A DNA stretch of 64,000 bases from Callorhinus ursinus (Eukaryota; Chordata; Mammalia; Carnivora; Otariidae): NCBI RefSeq assembly GCF_003265705.1, contig NW_020313168.1:5525862-5589861 (forward strand), given 5' to 3'. The position numbers and the translations under genes were made by a program. Positions 27,701-43,903 of the stretch are shown here, one piece after another; position 1 is the stretch's first letter; every line of letters begins with the position of its first letter. The notes under the pieces are model-generated. The model searched no databases. It saw only the letters and a program-made list of their open reading frames with translations, and was not told the DNA's origin.

Positions 27701-28935
27701 TTTCTTTCATTCAGAAACATATATATGGAACGTGTTTTGCTATCAGTAATTAAACATTTAACCATAATTCTTAATCAGCATCATTGTCCATTGCGTCCCA
27801 TGTTTTTACTGATTCCCTACTGAGCGGTTTTTTGTCACTAAGATAAACACCCCAGTGGAAATGCTTGTATATACATCTCTACACCTTTGCCTGATTATTT
27901 CCCGTGAATAAAATCCCAGAATTGGACTTGCCAGGTAATATCCCATGAGCATTTTCAAAGGCTTTTGAGAGTCAGTGGAAGTGCCCAGAAGGTTGGCACA
28001 GTTGCTGCCACCCACGGTGGTGAGAAGGCCGCAGGGATCCAGCTGTAGCTGTCCTGCTGTGCCACCCACGCTGCAGCCCCTGACTTCCTCCTCGGCCTTT
28101 CCAGCCGCTGTGGCTCCTGCCGCCACCGCGCCCCAGTGCAGCCAGCCCCCCGCCGGCCTGGGCCCCTCACACCTCCACGCCAAACTGGTGCTGCTGAAGC
28201 ACACAGCTGAGCAGGTGAGTGTCCCGAGCGGAAGGCAGCCCCAGCCTGAGCCGCCCACTCGCCCTGGGCCCAGGGCTCCTCTGTCCACACTGGTGGGAGG
28301 CAGGAAGGAGCACCTTGGCCCCAGGGAGGGCTGAGTCCCCCCACCCCATAATAATAGTGCAGATTGCCCCCTGAGCATCTCTGAGACCCGTCCCCCAGGC
28401 CTGGTTCTGTGGGATGCAGCTTGCATCCATCACCTTGGTTGAACCCACAGTAACCCTGTGATCAGAATGATAGGAGCTATCACTTCCAGAGCATTCCCTG
28501 CGTGCCAGGCTCTGTGCTGAAAGCTGTATGTGCAGTACGAGCCTCTACCCCCACTCCCCCAGTCCTGCAGGCAGGTAATGTTATTATCTCCAGTTTATAG
28601 ACAGGCTTACAGAGGTGAAGTCATGTGCTGACAAGGGGCCTCACCATGGCTGAGACCTGCGCTGTCTCACTTCCGTGCCCCCACCGCCCCCACCGCATCC
28701 CAGAGCCGGGGAGCAAGTGGAGAGAGGGCCCCCGAGTGAGGCCTGGCTCCACCTTGCTCTCAGTCCTGCGAGCCAGCGTCCCTGTTCACAGAAGTGGGTA
28801 CAGGAGGGAACCGGGCAGTGGGGACTGCTCCACTCAGCCCCTGCCTTTCAGGACCGTGACTTCTTGGAGAATGAACAGGTCTTCCTGGAGACCCTGAAGA
28901 AAGCCTCCTACAATATGACATCCCATTCAGCCTGA
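9788..28935 (+). CDS. FBF1: Fas-binding factor 1, distal appendage protein (28 coding exons plus the exon carrying the ATG)
   Basis: FBF1 (Albatross) is a keratin- and centriole-associated protein of the distal appendages, needed for cilium assembly. Exons: 10330-10357, 11135-11176, 12854-12947, 13913-13973, 14751-14801, 16186-16327, 16780-16857, 17445-17564, 17880-18018, 18155-18288, 18886-18985, 20045-20518, 21635-21718, 22082-22170, 22342-22400, 23159-23314, 23441-23541, 23668-23874, 24592-24699, 24783-24922, 25007-25125, 25943-26065, 26151-26336, 26773-26949, 27047-27184, 27275-27392, 28105-28214, 28852-28935. All phases agree. The total is 1,154 residues (human 1,133). The N-terminal half (to about residue 566) is disordered and S/P/K-rich, with acidic SIDDVLGDLLGDE and KLDKKYQRPQ patches. 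Residues about 567-1080 are a long Glu/Gln/Arg-rich coiled coil. The C-terminus is NMTSHSA. The initiator is the least certain part: ATG 9788-9790 sits at the end of a predicted exon and joins in frame to give MAPKTKKG. Confidence 0.95.
11219..11420 (-). repeat. CAN-SINE in FBF1 intron
   Basis: Minus orientation (TTTTTAAGATTTATTTATTT start, GAGCCACCCAGGC end), starting about 40 nt after exon 11135-11176. Confidence 0.92.
11425..12510 (-). mobile_element. Ancient L1M-like 3' UTR, split by a younger L1
   Basis: The sequence (TATAATTCACTGGCTTTGAGTATG..., ATTCCAGTGTGTGGATGGACC) resembles old mammalian L1M 3' regions in antisense. It is interrupted at about 12165-12343 by a young L1 tail and resumes with ATGTGCATTTCCCTAGTGAC. 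Family assignment is from memory. Confidence 0.65.
12165..12343 (-). mobile_element. Young carnivore L1 3' end nested in the older L1
   Basis: Antisense L1 tail (TAACACCCAGTGCTCATTCC) starting in a T run. The older L1 continues on both sides. Confidence 0.7.
13080..13245 (+). repeat. MIR-like element in FBF1 intron
   Basis: Diverged MIR core: TGTGTGATCTTGGGTGACTCC...CTGAGCCTCAGT. Confidence 0.5.
13340..13368. repeat. (CT)n microsatellite
   Basis: Pure CT repeat of about 13 units next to the T-rich start of a SINE. Confidence 0.9.
13369..13540 (-). repeat. CAN-SINE in FBF1 intron
   Basis: Minus orientation with complete head-to-tail structure; borders the CT microsatellite. Confidence 0.92.
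14101..14289 (-). repeat. CAN-SINE in FBF1 intron
   Basis: Minus orientation, complete; ends CTGAGCCACCCAGGTGCCCC. Confidence 0.93.
17136..17159 (+). pseudogene. U6 snRNA 5'-end fragment (tailless retropseudogene)
   Basis: Twenty-three to 24 nt match the 5' terminal hairpin of U6 snRNA (start GTGCTC, loop CTTCGG, end GCACATAT), with one G-to-A change. The match stops abruptly after the hairpin. It is flanked by an identical 17-bp direct repeat, CCAAATGCACGAATGTT, at 17119-17135 and 17160-17176. That is the pattern of an L1-mediated insertion of a 3'-truncated RNA without a poly(A) tail. It has no U6 promoter or body and cannot be functional. It lies in the FBF1 intron between 16857 and 17445. 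Confidence 0.85.
18550..18700 (+). repeat. Possible MER5-type DNA transposon remnant
   Basis: Starts CCAGTGTTTCTCAAAGTGTCGG, as in MER5/Charlie elements, then diverges. Confidence 0.4.
19425..19690 (-). mobile_element. Old L1M-type fragment in FBF1 intron
   Basis: AAATAATTTCAAACGGACAG...GTACAGAGAGCTCCC resembles the antisense L1M 3' UTR seen again at 52350-52900. Confidence 0.55.
27185..27274 (+). other. FBF1: GC-AG intron of FBF1
   Basis: The 90-nt intron between exons 27047-27184 and 27275-27392 starts CAG|GCAAGG and ends GGGACAG. The joined protein reads VHQ|EHLSLAQ, which fits known FBF1. No GT nearby keeps the frame and sequence, so the GC donor is the likely one. Confidence 0.85.
27480..28015 (-). 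mobile_element. Ancient LINE fragment (L1M/HAL1-like) in FBF1 intron
   Basis: AT-rich island in a GC-rich gene. CCCAGAATTGGACTTGCCAGG and the following words resemble old L1 3' regions. Weak assignment. Confidence 0.4.
28440..28625 (+). repeat. MIR-like element in last FBF1 intron
   Basis: CGTGCCAGGCTCTGTGCTGAAAG, then TATTATCTCCAGTTTATAGACAGG, matching the MIR core and end. Confidence 0.6.
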
Positions 28936-30060
28936 CGGGCGCCACCGGCTCCTCTGTGGAGGCCTCCAACGCTGGAAGTCTCTCCCATCGCCCTCCTGGC
29001 TGCCGGCTCTGAGGAGGGAGTACCCAGGGCCCGATTATAGCTCCTCCTGGGGACAGGGTGCGGGCACATTCTCTCTGCACACTCCAGCCTCTAGGGCTTG
29101 AAGAGTAGTGGCCTCTGGGGAGATGTGATGCCGAGGGTGCCTCAGCCCCACGACCCTGCCAGCCACAGCTTCGGTTCTCCTCCCCCAGACTTCCAGCTCA
29201 GATCCAAGGGCTCACTGGGCTGTGTGAACCCCTCCCTTCCTCAGCAGGCAGGTGGTTGGGGGATATTTTCACCTGGGCCTCTTCTGAGGCGGGGGAGTCT
29301 TCTAGAGAGATGCCACGGACAGTCTCCTGCCGTCTCTGGGAGGCCTGCAGAGCCAGCGCGGGCTCTCCTCCCTAAACTGGGGCACAGAGTCAGAGCACAT
29401 GTTTTGAAGCACCTTCTATCCTCTTGGCCAAGGAGGCGGGCGCTGTTGTGGAGCACAGAGGGGGCAGGGAGGGCGCCATGCCCAGCCATGTTTTACCTCG
29501 CAGTCTTTTGCTGTCAGGTTGGCTGGCAGAAAGTCCCTGCCTCATTCCCAGCTGCCTGAATCACTGATTCTGGGGCTTCCCAGAGGCGGAGCTGGGCCTG
29601 ACAGTGGGGTGTGGTGAGGGACCAGTAGAGAGGCCTCTCTGTCCTGTGCACCTGCTATGAAGCCACAGCAGGCGGGAGCGAAGACCAGGGAGTGAAGGCC
29701 CCTGCCGCAGCCGGGAGGGCTGAGTGCACTGGGGACCCCCACAGGGCCTTACCCAGGCTGCCGCCCCTGGGAGGGCGCCTTTGCACTTCTCCCTGCAGAG
29801 GCGCCAGGAGAGGGGCAGCAGCTTGGCAGCTGTCCCAGCAAACCCGAGGACAGATGGACTCCACTAACACAACCACGGCCACTCCTGAAGCGGCTTCCCT
29901 CAGCCTGCGGCTGGTTACCTTCCACCGGAGGACAGAGGGCAGAGGAGGACAGGCTGAGGGGGTACCTGGACAGCTTTCAGAGGGATCTTCATTTACCAGC
30001 TATTTCCGGCCTTTATCTTGGACCCATTAAATCGCTATATTCTTAACGACAGGATTGTTA
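28936..30060 (+). other. FBF1: FBF1 3' UTR
   Basis: About 1.1 kb of GC-rich sequence without repeats follows the stop and ends at an ATTAAA hexamer. The assignment is by position. Confidence 0.6.
30026..30031 (+). terminator. FBF1: Candidate FBF1 polyadenylation signal (ATTAAA)
   Basis: A common variant hexamer. No AATAAA was seen between the FBF1 stop and this site. Confidence 0.5.
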
Positions 30061-31699
30061 GAATTTGCCTTGACTCCTGAGAGTTTATACTTCTTAGACG
30101 TGTTCCCCCTGTAGCACGGTTACGTGCTGGAAAGCTGGCTGGCGCTGGGACCTTCCTGAATCTGTACGTTCGCCAGCTGCCTCACAACCGGGAGAAGAGT
30201 GTGATGATGAGCCCTACCTCATACATGAAGGGACAGAGGCTCAGGGAGATTAAATCATCTGCCCAAGGTGACAGCAAATAGCAGAGCCTTCTCGGGCTGA
30301 TTCGAAAGCCACAGGGTCTCAGCCATCTCATTCCACTGCCTCCTCCTAGAAGAGCATGCTGCACCCAGGGCTGTGGTGAGGCAGGGGATCTCCAAGCTGC
30401 TGCTCGGGATGGTGCCTGCACTGAGGAGGGAAGCATCAGTGTCCCATTAGAGACCTCATGAAGTAAACTGAGGGTTCTAGAGGGGAGGGGCGTGGGGGGA
30501 TGGGTTAGCCTGGTGATGGGTATTCAAGAGGGCACGTTCTGCGTGGAGCACCGGTGTTATGCACAAACAATGACTCATGGAACCCTACATCCAGAACTAA
30601 TGATGTAATGTATGGTGATTAACATAACAACAACAACAAAAAAACCTCATGAAGCTTGGAACTCGGTCCTTCTCTCCACAGACACCTAAACAAGTTGTCG
30701 CCTGTGTGAAGAGCTGCAGGGCTGTAAGCACGGGCACAGCGTGGGAGAGCTGCCATTGACTTAGTCCCCTGGCAGACAGGATCACCCAGCAGGGAGACAA
30801 GGGCGAGCTTGGTCTTCAAGACAAAGAGAAATGAGCGTAGAATTAGGAAGCAGGTCTGTCTGGCCTCATTTATACCTTCAGGGCAGTGGGTATGCCCTCA
30901 CTGTTTTAAACGGTGAGACTATATTTGCACTTTAGAAAGCACATTGTGGCTGTGGAGTGAACACACTCGAGGGGGGCAGGTCAGAAGGCTGCTTGCAGTG
31001 GTGCCGGGGAGACTGAAGACAGCACTACTGGGCATGGCAGTGAGGGGTCATGGACCTGATGCCTGGCATGGAGGGTCAGGAAGGGAGATGTGTCAAAGAG
31101 GACCCCCAGGTTTCTGGCTTGGGCAACTGTGTGGTGTCCTCAATGAAACAGCCAAGTAGAGACGCCCCACCGCCCTTGGGTTGTAATGAAACTCTACTCA
31201 ATGCCTATAACTGCTCCATATCACTGCTCCTGGCATTAAGGTGTGGCAGGGAGCTTAGTTCTCCCCTTCCATCAACTTCTACCCCAGGCCACAGACAGCA
31301 GAGGGCTACCCAGCTGTGCATCTGCTGGTGCTTTTCCCTTCAAAAGTATCAACAACGTCTCAACGTCATAACCCAGATGCTTAATTCAGTTTGCTGTAGA
31401 GAGAGGTATTGGAGTTAAGTGACAGTGAGAAAAGACACGGGGGGGGGGGGCGCATTACTTCCACTTCCAGAGTCATCCGTGTTTATTATTTGTTTCCAGT
31501 TGATACATGGAATCCGTGCTTGCCTTTCAAACAGTTAAATTCCAAGTGAGCCCGTTCTTGGAGCGTTCTAGAACCGTGAAAGGACAAGTGTTTCCCGAAA
31601 GTAAGGGCTATCGTTGAAATCCAAGCCACCGGGGGTCAAGGGCCTGCAAGCCGCTCGCCTCTGTACCCTGAGGCCCTCGGAATCCTCCGCAGAGGGGCA
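30061..31699. other. FBF1-MRPL38 intergenic stretch
   Basis: No gene seen. It holds a MIR-like segment (about 30210-30325), a short L1 tail (30464-30643) and a G11 run (about 31440-31450). The rest is unassigned sequence, some of it (about 30940-31180) probably an old repeat that I cannot name. Confidence 0.6.
30464..30643 (+). mobile_element. 180-bp 5'-truncated L1 insertion
   Basis: Sense carnivore L1 3' UTR with A-rich tail (AACAACAACAACAAAAAA) and an 11-bp target duplication ACCTCATGAAG at 30453-30463 and 30644-30654. Confidence 0.85.
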
Positions 31700-32006
31700 G
31701 GCTGTGGTGTATGCCGCCTCCTGGTGGCCGGCCGCGGCCCGGGGCCCGGACCGCCCGCAGCTCCGCCCCGCCGGCCACTGGGCACTTCCGGAGCTCGCCG
31801 GCACCGCCGGACGAGAGGTAGCAGCTCCTGTCTCCCGGGAAGGAGGAAGCGGGAGCCCGGGTGGGGGCGTGGCTCGTAGGACGCGAGCCCGGGGGCGGGG
31901 CCGGGCGGGGCGGGGCGGGGCCTCCGCGGGATGCTCAGGCGCTGCTCCGGGCACCTTTGCGGGGTCCTTGGCGGTGGCGGCGCAGGGGCCGCCGTCCTGG
32001 GGAAAG
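31700..32006 (+). promoter_or_regulatory. MRPL38: MRPL38 CpG-island promoter and 5' UTR
   Basis: Very GC- and CpG-rich, with repeated GGGGCGGGG-type SP1 boxes at about 31890-31920. No TATA box. It runs straight into the MRPL38 start codon. Confidence 0.7.
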
Positions 32007-37338
<5,332 letters not shown>

Positions 37339-37520
37339 GTGGCCAGAGTGCCACCCACCTCAGAAAGTGGACTGGGCTGGGCTGTGGGCTTCTAGGCCCT
37401 GCTTGAGGCAGCCCAGCCCCTCTGTGGCCCTCCCAACCCAGGGTTTGGGAATGAAAACAGCTCTCCCCAAGGGTGGTGGCCCGGGTGGAACATGTGAATA
37501 AAGATGATTTTCGCTATAAC
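37339..37520 (+). other. MRPL38: MRPL38 3' UTR
   Basis: A short 3' UTR of about 180 nt, ended by an AATAAA and a GT-rich downstream element. Confidence 0.8.
37497..37502 (+). terminator. MRPL38: MRPL38 polyadenylation signal
   Basis: AATAAA followed about 20 nt later by TGGTCTGGGTCTGTGTT, a good downstream GU-rich element. Confidence 0.8.
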
Positions 37521-38146
37521 TGGTCTGGGTCTGTGTTCTGGGAATGCTCCAACCCCACGATGGATCTGTAATCCTTCATGGATGGAAAGAGAAGTGCCTC
37601 CCGCCTCAGGAGGTGACCCCCTCAACTCTGCCTCTGAAGGGTGTCGGGCCCTGAGATCAAGTGGCTGGAGGCAGGTCCAGAAGAACGGCAGTGGGGCTTG
37701 GCTGCTCCCATAGATCTCTTGAAAGAGCTTTGCCAGCCCGGAGCATTGGCCCCTTGCTGGATACTCACAGCATGGTTGGTGGCAGGCTCCTGGCAACAGG
37801 CTGGGATGCTCTCAATGAGAAGCAAGTCTGAGACCTCTGGCCACACCCTGCTTGGGGCCCAGAAAGCCCCTGTACCTTGCTGGATGGTTAGAGTATTCTT
37901 TCTCCTCTAAGCAGACAGTCAAGAGGAGACCTTCCTTTCCCAGGAAGAGGAGCTTCCTGTATTACAACGCAGAAAATGCTGCATTGCAGTGAGGGTACCC
38001 CGCCTCAAAATTAGGCCAGGTTGGTTAGAAAAATAAGGAGAATTAACCCTCCATCAACTCACTCAGGCCCAGCACACTGCCCCACAGCAGGTGGGTTAGA
38101 GTCAGGATCCCTCTCCTCTGCTAATCTATAAAAAGTGAGGTTCCAG

Positions 38147-38317
38147 GGGCGCCTGGGTGGCTCAGCTGGTTAAGCATCTGCCTTCCGCTCAGGTCATGAT
38201 CCCGGGGTCCTGGTATCAAGCCCTGCGTTGGGCTCCCTCTCCCTCTGACACTCCCCTGCCCCTTGTGTGCTCTCTCTCTCTCTCAAATAAATAAAATCTT
38301 TAAAAAAAAAAAAAAAA
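38147..38317 (+). repeat. CAN-SINE between MRPL38 and TRIM65
   Basis: Target word AGGTTCCAG on both sides; long A tail. Confidence 0.94.
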
Positions 38318-38448
38318 AGGTTCCAGAAGAGCTCCCAACTGCAAACAAGGAACTCCCCAGCAGGGGGCCCACACGGAGAGTGGATTCCAAGAGCAGTTGA
38401 ACCTTACTTTGGGTTTCCACTAAAGGGGGGTATGAAAAAAACACTTGA

Positions 38449-38642
38449 GGGGCGCCTGGGTGGCTCAGTTGGTTAAGCGTCTGCCTTCGGCTCAGGTCAT
38501 GATCCTGGAGTCCCGGGATCGAGTTCCGCGTCGGGCTCCCTGCTCAGCGGGGAGTCTGCTTCTCCCTCTGACCCTCTTCCCTCACGTGCTCTCTGTCTCT
38601 CATTCTCGCTCTCTCAAATAAAATCTTTAAAAAAAGAAAAAG
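38449..38642 (+). repeat. Second CAN-SINE between MRPL38 and TRIM65
   Basis: Target duplication AAAAAAACACTTGA at 38435-38448 and 38643-38656. The remaining DNA from 37520 to 39180 shows no gene. Confidence 0.94.
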
Positions 38643-39179
38643 AAAAAAACACTTGATTGGTCTCTGTGTTGGTGACCAGAAATTTCCACCTCACTGTTTA
38701 CTTTAAAAGCACCAAAATTTGGCGTAGCTTAGAGAAAGGAGACACCCCAATCTGGCAAATGCCTGAAACAGCTCAAGGAAAAGGGCAGCGGAGCACCTCC
38801 TGGCAGGAAAGCCCATAAGGAGCACGAGCTGTGTGCCCGGTGCTCTTACTGACCGGCGCAACCTCGTGCAGGCTCATTGAATCGCCAAAACTGCTGGGAA
38901 GTAGCTTGCTGTTGTCCAGGTTTCCAGCTGAGGGGTCTGTGGGGGCCCTCAGCCAGGAAGAGGCCCCGAGGCCCAACGGGGTTCCCAAAGGTTCTGGTCC
39001 CTGGAGGTGGGGGCCGCTCCCCTACACAGGAGCCGCTTAACGAGGGTTTGGGGAAAGGGGATGGAGCTCCCGGAGTGGGACCACCGAGAGCTGGACCCCA
39101 ACTCCCAAACTGGGGCGGCATGAGGCAGCAAGGGTGGCTCGGAGCCCGGACAGAGGGGAGAAGGTGGGGACGGCGAGGG

Positions 39180-39397
39180 CCCAGGTACCCGAGGTGGGGG
39201 AGGCAGCAGCCGCTCTGCTCCAGCTCCACCCGCCCTCAATCCTCCCCGCCCCCATCACGCCTCGCGACTCCGGCCCGCTTTCGGAGGCCCCGCCTCGCCG
39301 GCCTCCGCCCCGCCCCGCGCCGCGCCCGCTCCTCACTGCCCGCCCTCCCCGGAGGCCCCGCCCGCCCGCCTTCGGCGCCGCCGCCGCCGCCGCCACC
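39180..39397 (+). promoter_or_regulatory. TRIM65: TRIM65 CpG-island promoter and 5' UTR
   Basis: Dense CpG with many CCCCGCC/CCGCCC boxes (about 39245-39370) and a (GCC)n run just before the start codon. No TATA box. The island continues through exon 1. Confidence 0.7.
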
Positions 39398-42300
39398 ATG
39401 GCCACGCCACCGCTGGAGGACGAGCTGACCTGCTCCATTTGCCTGGGGCTTTACCTGGAGCCGGTGACGCTGCTCTGCGGCCACAACTTCTGCGGGGCCT
39501 GCATCCGGGACTGGGGGGACCGCTGCGACAAGGCGTGCCCCGAGTGCCGGAAGCCCTTCCCCGACGGCGCCGAGCTGCGCCGCAATGTGGCGCTCAGCGC
39601 AGTGCTCAAGGCGATGCGCGCCGGGCCCGCCCCGGCCCCCGGCCCCGACCCTGCCCGGGCCTCTGGCTCCGCCCTGGGCGCGCGCTGCCCCCGGCATGGG
39701 CGGCCACTCGACCTCTTCTGTCGCACCGAGGGTCGCTGCATATGCAGCGCGTGCACCGTGAACGAGTGTCGCCTCCACGAGCGGGCGCTGCTGGACGCCG
39801 AGCGTCGGGAGCGCGAGGTGACACCGGGGTTCCCTGCCCTGTCTCTCTCGGCGCCCGGACTGGGGCGGGCAGCTTAAGCAGGAGGAGGCTTTGGGATGTT
39901 TGTGTGTATTCCCCGAATAAAAGGAGAAAACAGGTGCTTGGAATAGAGATTTCGGAGCTGGTGACAGGCTCAGGGTGAGACCCCAGGACTGAGTGGCTGA
40001 AATGGAGTGAAGGAAAGGGCTCTGAGGTGAGGATGTCAAGGAGCCGAGAGCCAGTCGCGGAGAGTGAGGATGAGATGTTACTGCTGAGGCTCTGAGCGTG
40101 AAAGTGGGTAACCCCGGCCAGCAGGTGACAGCAGCAAGGAGGGAGAGAGTGGCAGGTGGTGCAGGCAGATGGCACGTGCACGCCAAGGGAGCCAGTGTTT
40201 TGCTAGAGCAAGGTGAAGTGATGTGGGGTGTGAGAGGGCAGATGCACGTCCCTGGGGGACAGTCAGGTAGAACCAGGGGAGAGTGACCCCTCCCCACTTC
40301 CTGCCTGTGGCACATTGTACAACGCTGGAGGCCATGGGGCCTGGACAAAGACAGTGGGCTTAGGAAGATCTATCTGATGGCTTTGGCCAGAGTATCAATT
40401 TCTCTGTCCTGTTTTCTCGTCTGCGAAGTGGGGATTATGATGGCCCTTGCCTCATAAAATGTGGCCTGGAGAGGTAGAAGCAAAACAGGCTCTTGACCAG
40501 AGGCTGGGAATGATGCTTTGTCCTGCTCCCATAAAAACACAACATTCTGACCCTCAAGGGTACCAGAAGAGTCACAAATAGGGGTGCCCTCTTCTCCATG
40601 CCCAGGGCTGGGGCTGAGGACTGGCCGGGCATTTGGAAGAATCCACTCTGTCCATGTACCACACTACCCACTGGTCAAATAGCTTTGGTGATCTGACTTG
40701 TCACCCCTTCCCTGCGAGGCTGCCGAAGCCAGAAGTGTCACTCCCACCATTTATTGACCGGAGGTAGTGCGGGGTGGGTTTACAGCCCAGAGACAGTGCG
40801 GGCTCTGCCCCAGGTTGCTCAGCCTGCAAGAGGAACTGGAAGTCAGGTTTAAAGCCCAAGGTCTCGGCTCTGCCTGTGTACCTCCCTGCTCCAGTTGGAA
40901 ACGGACTTTGTCTGGGTTTCCCTAGGACTCTGACCCAGTTTACCTGGGGCTCAGACCAAGGCCGGTGTTCTGTGTGCCGGTCAACTGGTCAGCCTTGCCT
41001 GGGGTGGCACGGGGAGGGGATGCCCCACATCTGCAGCTATTTGTTGATCGAGGGGAGGACTTCACAGCCATCCCTGGTCCCCCCTTGTCGCTTGTTCCCT
41101 GGTGGGCACCACAGGCCCAGCTGAGAGCCATGCTGGAGGTCAGCCAGCAGCAGGCCACCCAGGCCGAGAGGCAGCTGAAGGAACTGCAGCAGCAAAGAAA
41201 CCAGATCCAGGTACAAGGCCTATCTGCGCATCCTCATGCTGTGTCCTTCAGGCAGCCACCAGTCACTCCCTGGGACACTGGGTAGTAGGTGTGAGCTACC
41301 TTGAAGATGCCCCCGGGCCCAGGGAGGGAGGGACTGAGCAGGGTGGGGAGAAATGTTCCAGGGGCCCTGGCTACCCGCATGCCCCACCCCTCAGCCCAGT
41401 GGGCAGCCTTGGCAATGGCCACCCTAGGCCACTGCTTTGCCCACGCAGAGCTCGGCCTGCAGCCTGGCCTCCATGATCTCTGGCAAGTTCAGCTGCCTGC
41501 TGCAGGCCCTAGAGATGCGACGGGCCTTGGCATTGAAGGACATCAAGGTGGCCGAGACTCAGGCGCTAGCACAAGCCCAGGATGGAGAAGAGCGACTACA
41601 GGGCCACCTGGAGGCCCTGGCTAGTTATGACCGCGGGGTCCGGGACCTCCTGGAGCAGCTGGATGACCGGGCCTTCCTCCAGGTACCAGGCCTCGGGGCA
41701 GCAGGTTGGGGGGACCAGCGCCCCTGCACCTGGCACACAGGTTCACTGCAACTGTCCCTGGGGCTCAGGAATCACAGCTCCTGGTCCCCCCGGGGCCTCT
41801 TGGGCCTCTGACTTCTCCGCAGTGGGACGAAGATCAGCAGCTGGCCGGCCTGAAGGAGTCACTGAGCCGGCTGTGTGACCTCCTCCTGGATGAGGGGGGC
41901 CACCCCAGGGCACCAGCTGAGGCTGCTGATTTGGGCCCCATGGGTAAGGTTGGCCCCACGGCGGGTGGGAAGGGGGAATCAGGACTCTGCCCCCAACGAG
42001 CTCCCCTCCCCATCACTGCCCTAACACTTCTTTGCCTCCTAGAGGCCCCAGGCCCCCTGGCACCAGTCCCGAGTCTGGTTTGTCCACTGAGGAGGAAACT
42101 CTGGCAGAGTAAGGAGACCGGCAAGTGTGTGTGTGCACATGCACGTGTGCATTGTGCGTTCGTGTGTACACTCTGCGTACGTGTGTGCATGTCTCGGTGG
42201 GTGGGCGTGTACCTGTTGGCGGGGGGGGCACATGCTGCGACTGCCCTACCCGGGATGTCTGCTCCATGCCCATCCCCCCTGCTGCACACCTGTCGTAGGA

Positions 42301-43199
42301 TGTCAGCCTCTTACACGTGGGGCCAGTGGAGCACGTAAGGAGATTCTGGGCTTGCAAACCTGGGCCAGTTATGAGTCTTCCACTCGTTACCAAGTTAGGT
42401 TACCTTGGGGAGCCTCAGTTTCTTCCTCTTTGAAATGAGGTGAATGGAAGGTTCCACGCACAGGCCGCCTGCTATGGTGACGTCACCGCTTGCTGGTCGC
42501 CTGACAGACGCATGGCTTTGCACTGGTGGAGCTCCAGTTGCCATCTGTCCCTCTGGGGACAGGACGGTGGATGTGCACAGGCGTCTGCCCGCTCACCTTC
42601 CATCCGTCCGTCCATCCCTGACAGATTATCGCAATCTGACCTTCGATCCGGACAGCGCCAATCGCCACCTCTACCTGTCTCGGCAGGACCAGCAGGTAAA
42701 GCACCGGCACAAGCCCCGGGACCTCGCCGGGCCAAGCAGCTTCGAGCTCTGGCAGGTGCGGTGTGCCCAGAGCTTCCAGAACGGGCGACACTACTGGGAG
42801 GTGCACGCATCCAACCACTCGGTGACCCTGGGCGTCGCCTACCCGGACCTGACGCGGCACAGGCAGGGGCCCCACACAGACAACATCGGTCGTGGGCCAA
42901 GCTCCTGGGGGCTCTGTGTTCAGGAGGACAGGGCTCAGGCTTGGCACAATGGGGAGGCCCAGCTCCTCCCAGGGGTGTCAGGGCAGCTCCTGGGCATGGA
43001 CTTGGACCTGGCCTCTGGCCGCCTCACCTTCTATAGCCTGGAGCCCAAGGCCCAGCCCCTGCATACCTTCCATGCCATCTTCACCCAGCCCCTCTACCCT
43101 GTCTTCTGGCTCCTGGAGGGTAGGACCCTGACCCTGTGCCATCGGCCTGAGGCCAAGCTCCCTCCGGAGCTCCAGGAAGAGGCCTCAGAGCCCAGCTGA
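39398..43199 (+). CDS. TRIM65: Tripartite motif protein 65, RING E3 ubiquitin ligase
   Basis: A cytoplasmic E3 ligase. The human orthologue is known to ubiquitinate MDA5 and TNRC6 proteins. Exons: 39398-39817, 41115-41210, 41449-41682, 41769-41943, 42043-42108, 42625-43199. Phases 0,0,0,1,1 close to give 521 residues (human 517). The start lies in a perfect Kozak context, GCCACCATGG. A C3HC4 RING uses Cys12, Cys15, Cys27, His29, Cys32, Cys35, Cys47 and Cys50. A single B-box 2 spans about residues 97-136 (CPRHGRPLDLFC...). A coiled coil spans about 140-250. The last exon (from residue 331) is a PRY-SPRY domain beginning YRNLTFDPDSANRHLYLS and containing HYWEVHA and TDNIGRGPSSWGLC. The tail, EEASEPS, is divergent. 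All key residues are present. Confidence 0.97.
42124..42212 (+). repeat. Imperfect (TG)n-rich tract in TRIM65 intron
   Basis: GTGTGTGTGTGCACATGCACGTGTGC and similar alternating purine-pyrimidine sequence, potentially Z-DNA forming, in the intron before the SPRY exon. Confidence 0.8.
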
Positions 43200-43903
43200 G
43201 GAGGGCACAGGATGGAGCTCTAGGCCAGGAACAGCTGCCACCATGCCTGTGCACCCAAAAGCTGCCCAGCCCCTAGCTTGGGGACCTGAGGCCACAGCTA
43301 TAAGGCGACCAGCTTTGGGCCAGAAGATCGACTCAGAACTAGGCTGGGCCACTTGGAAAGAGAGGTTGGGAGGGAGCCCCGAAACCGGAGTTCACTCTTC
43401 CAGCATCATTGAAGGGCACGGGGACTAGGAAGGGACTAAAACGGGAGGACCCTGCCTGAGCAGAGCCCACTTCTAGGCACTGCCTGTGCATCTGAGGCTG
43501 ATGCCGCTCCCGTGGGCTCCTGGTCCTGCAGGAGAGCATGCGCAGTCCAGGCCTCGCCACACAGTGTGGCAAATACACACTCCGCCGCCATGGGCCTCCT
43601 GTGAAGGTGACGGAGATCAGAGGAGTTGGGGGAGTAGCTTGGGGGTGCCACACAGCACAATTCCTGGAGAAAACCTAGAGAAAAGTGATTTTTTTACCTC
43701 TTTCCTCCCTTTTTTTTTTTCCCTTAACCTTTTGGTATATCTTAGTTTCTTTTGTACATACTTGTGGTTGCATTTTAAAAACACTTGTGTTTTTTGCAAT
43801 TTTTTATTTAGCATAACCATTTTTCACGGTATTAATATTTTCCCCTGAATGATTACCATATAAACGGTCTTCCTAATGACTACCAGAATTTATTTCCCTA
43901 ATA

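Noticed and set aside
39236..40348. 370-codon open frame on the minus strand opposite TRIM65 exon 1
   Set aside because: CpG islands lack stop codons in several frames. The plus strand carries a complete RING/B-box with all zinc ligands, so this is a shadow.
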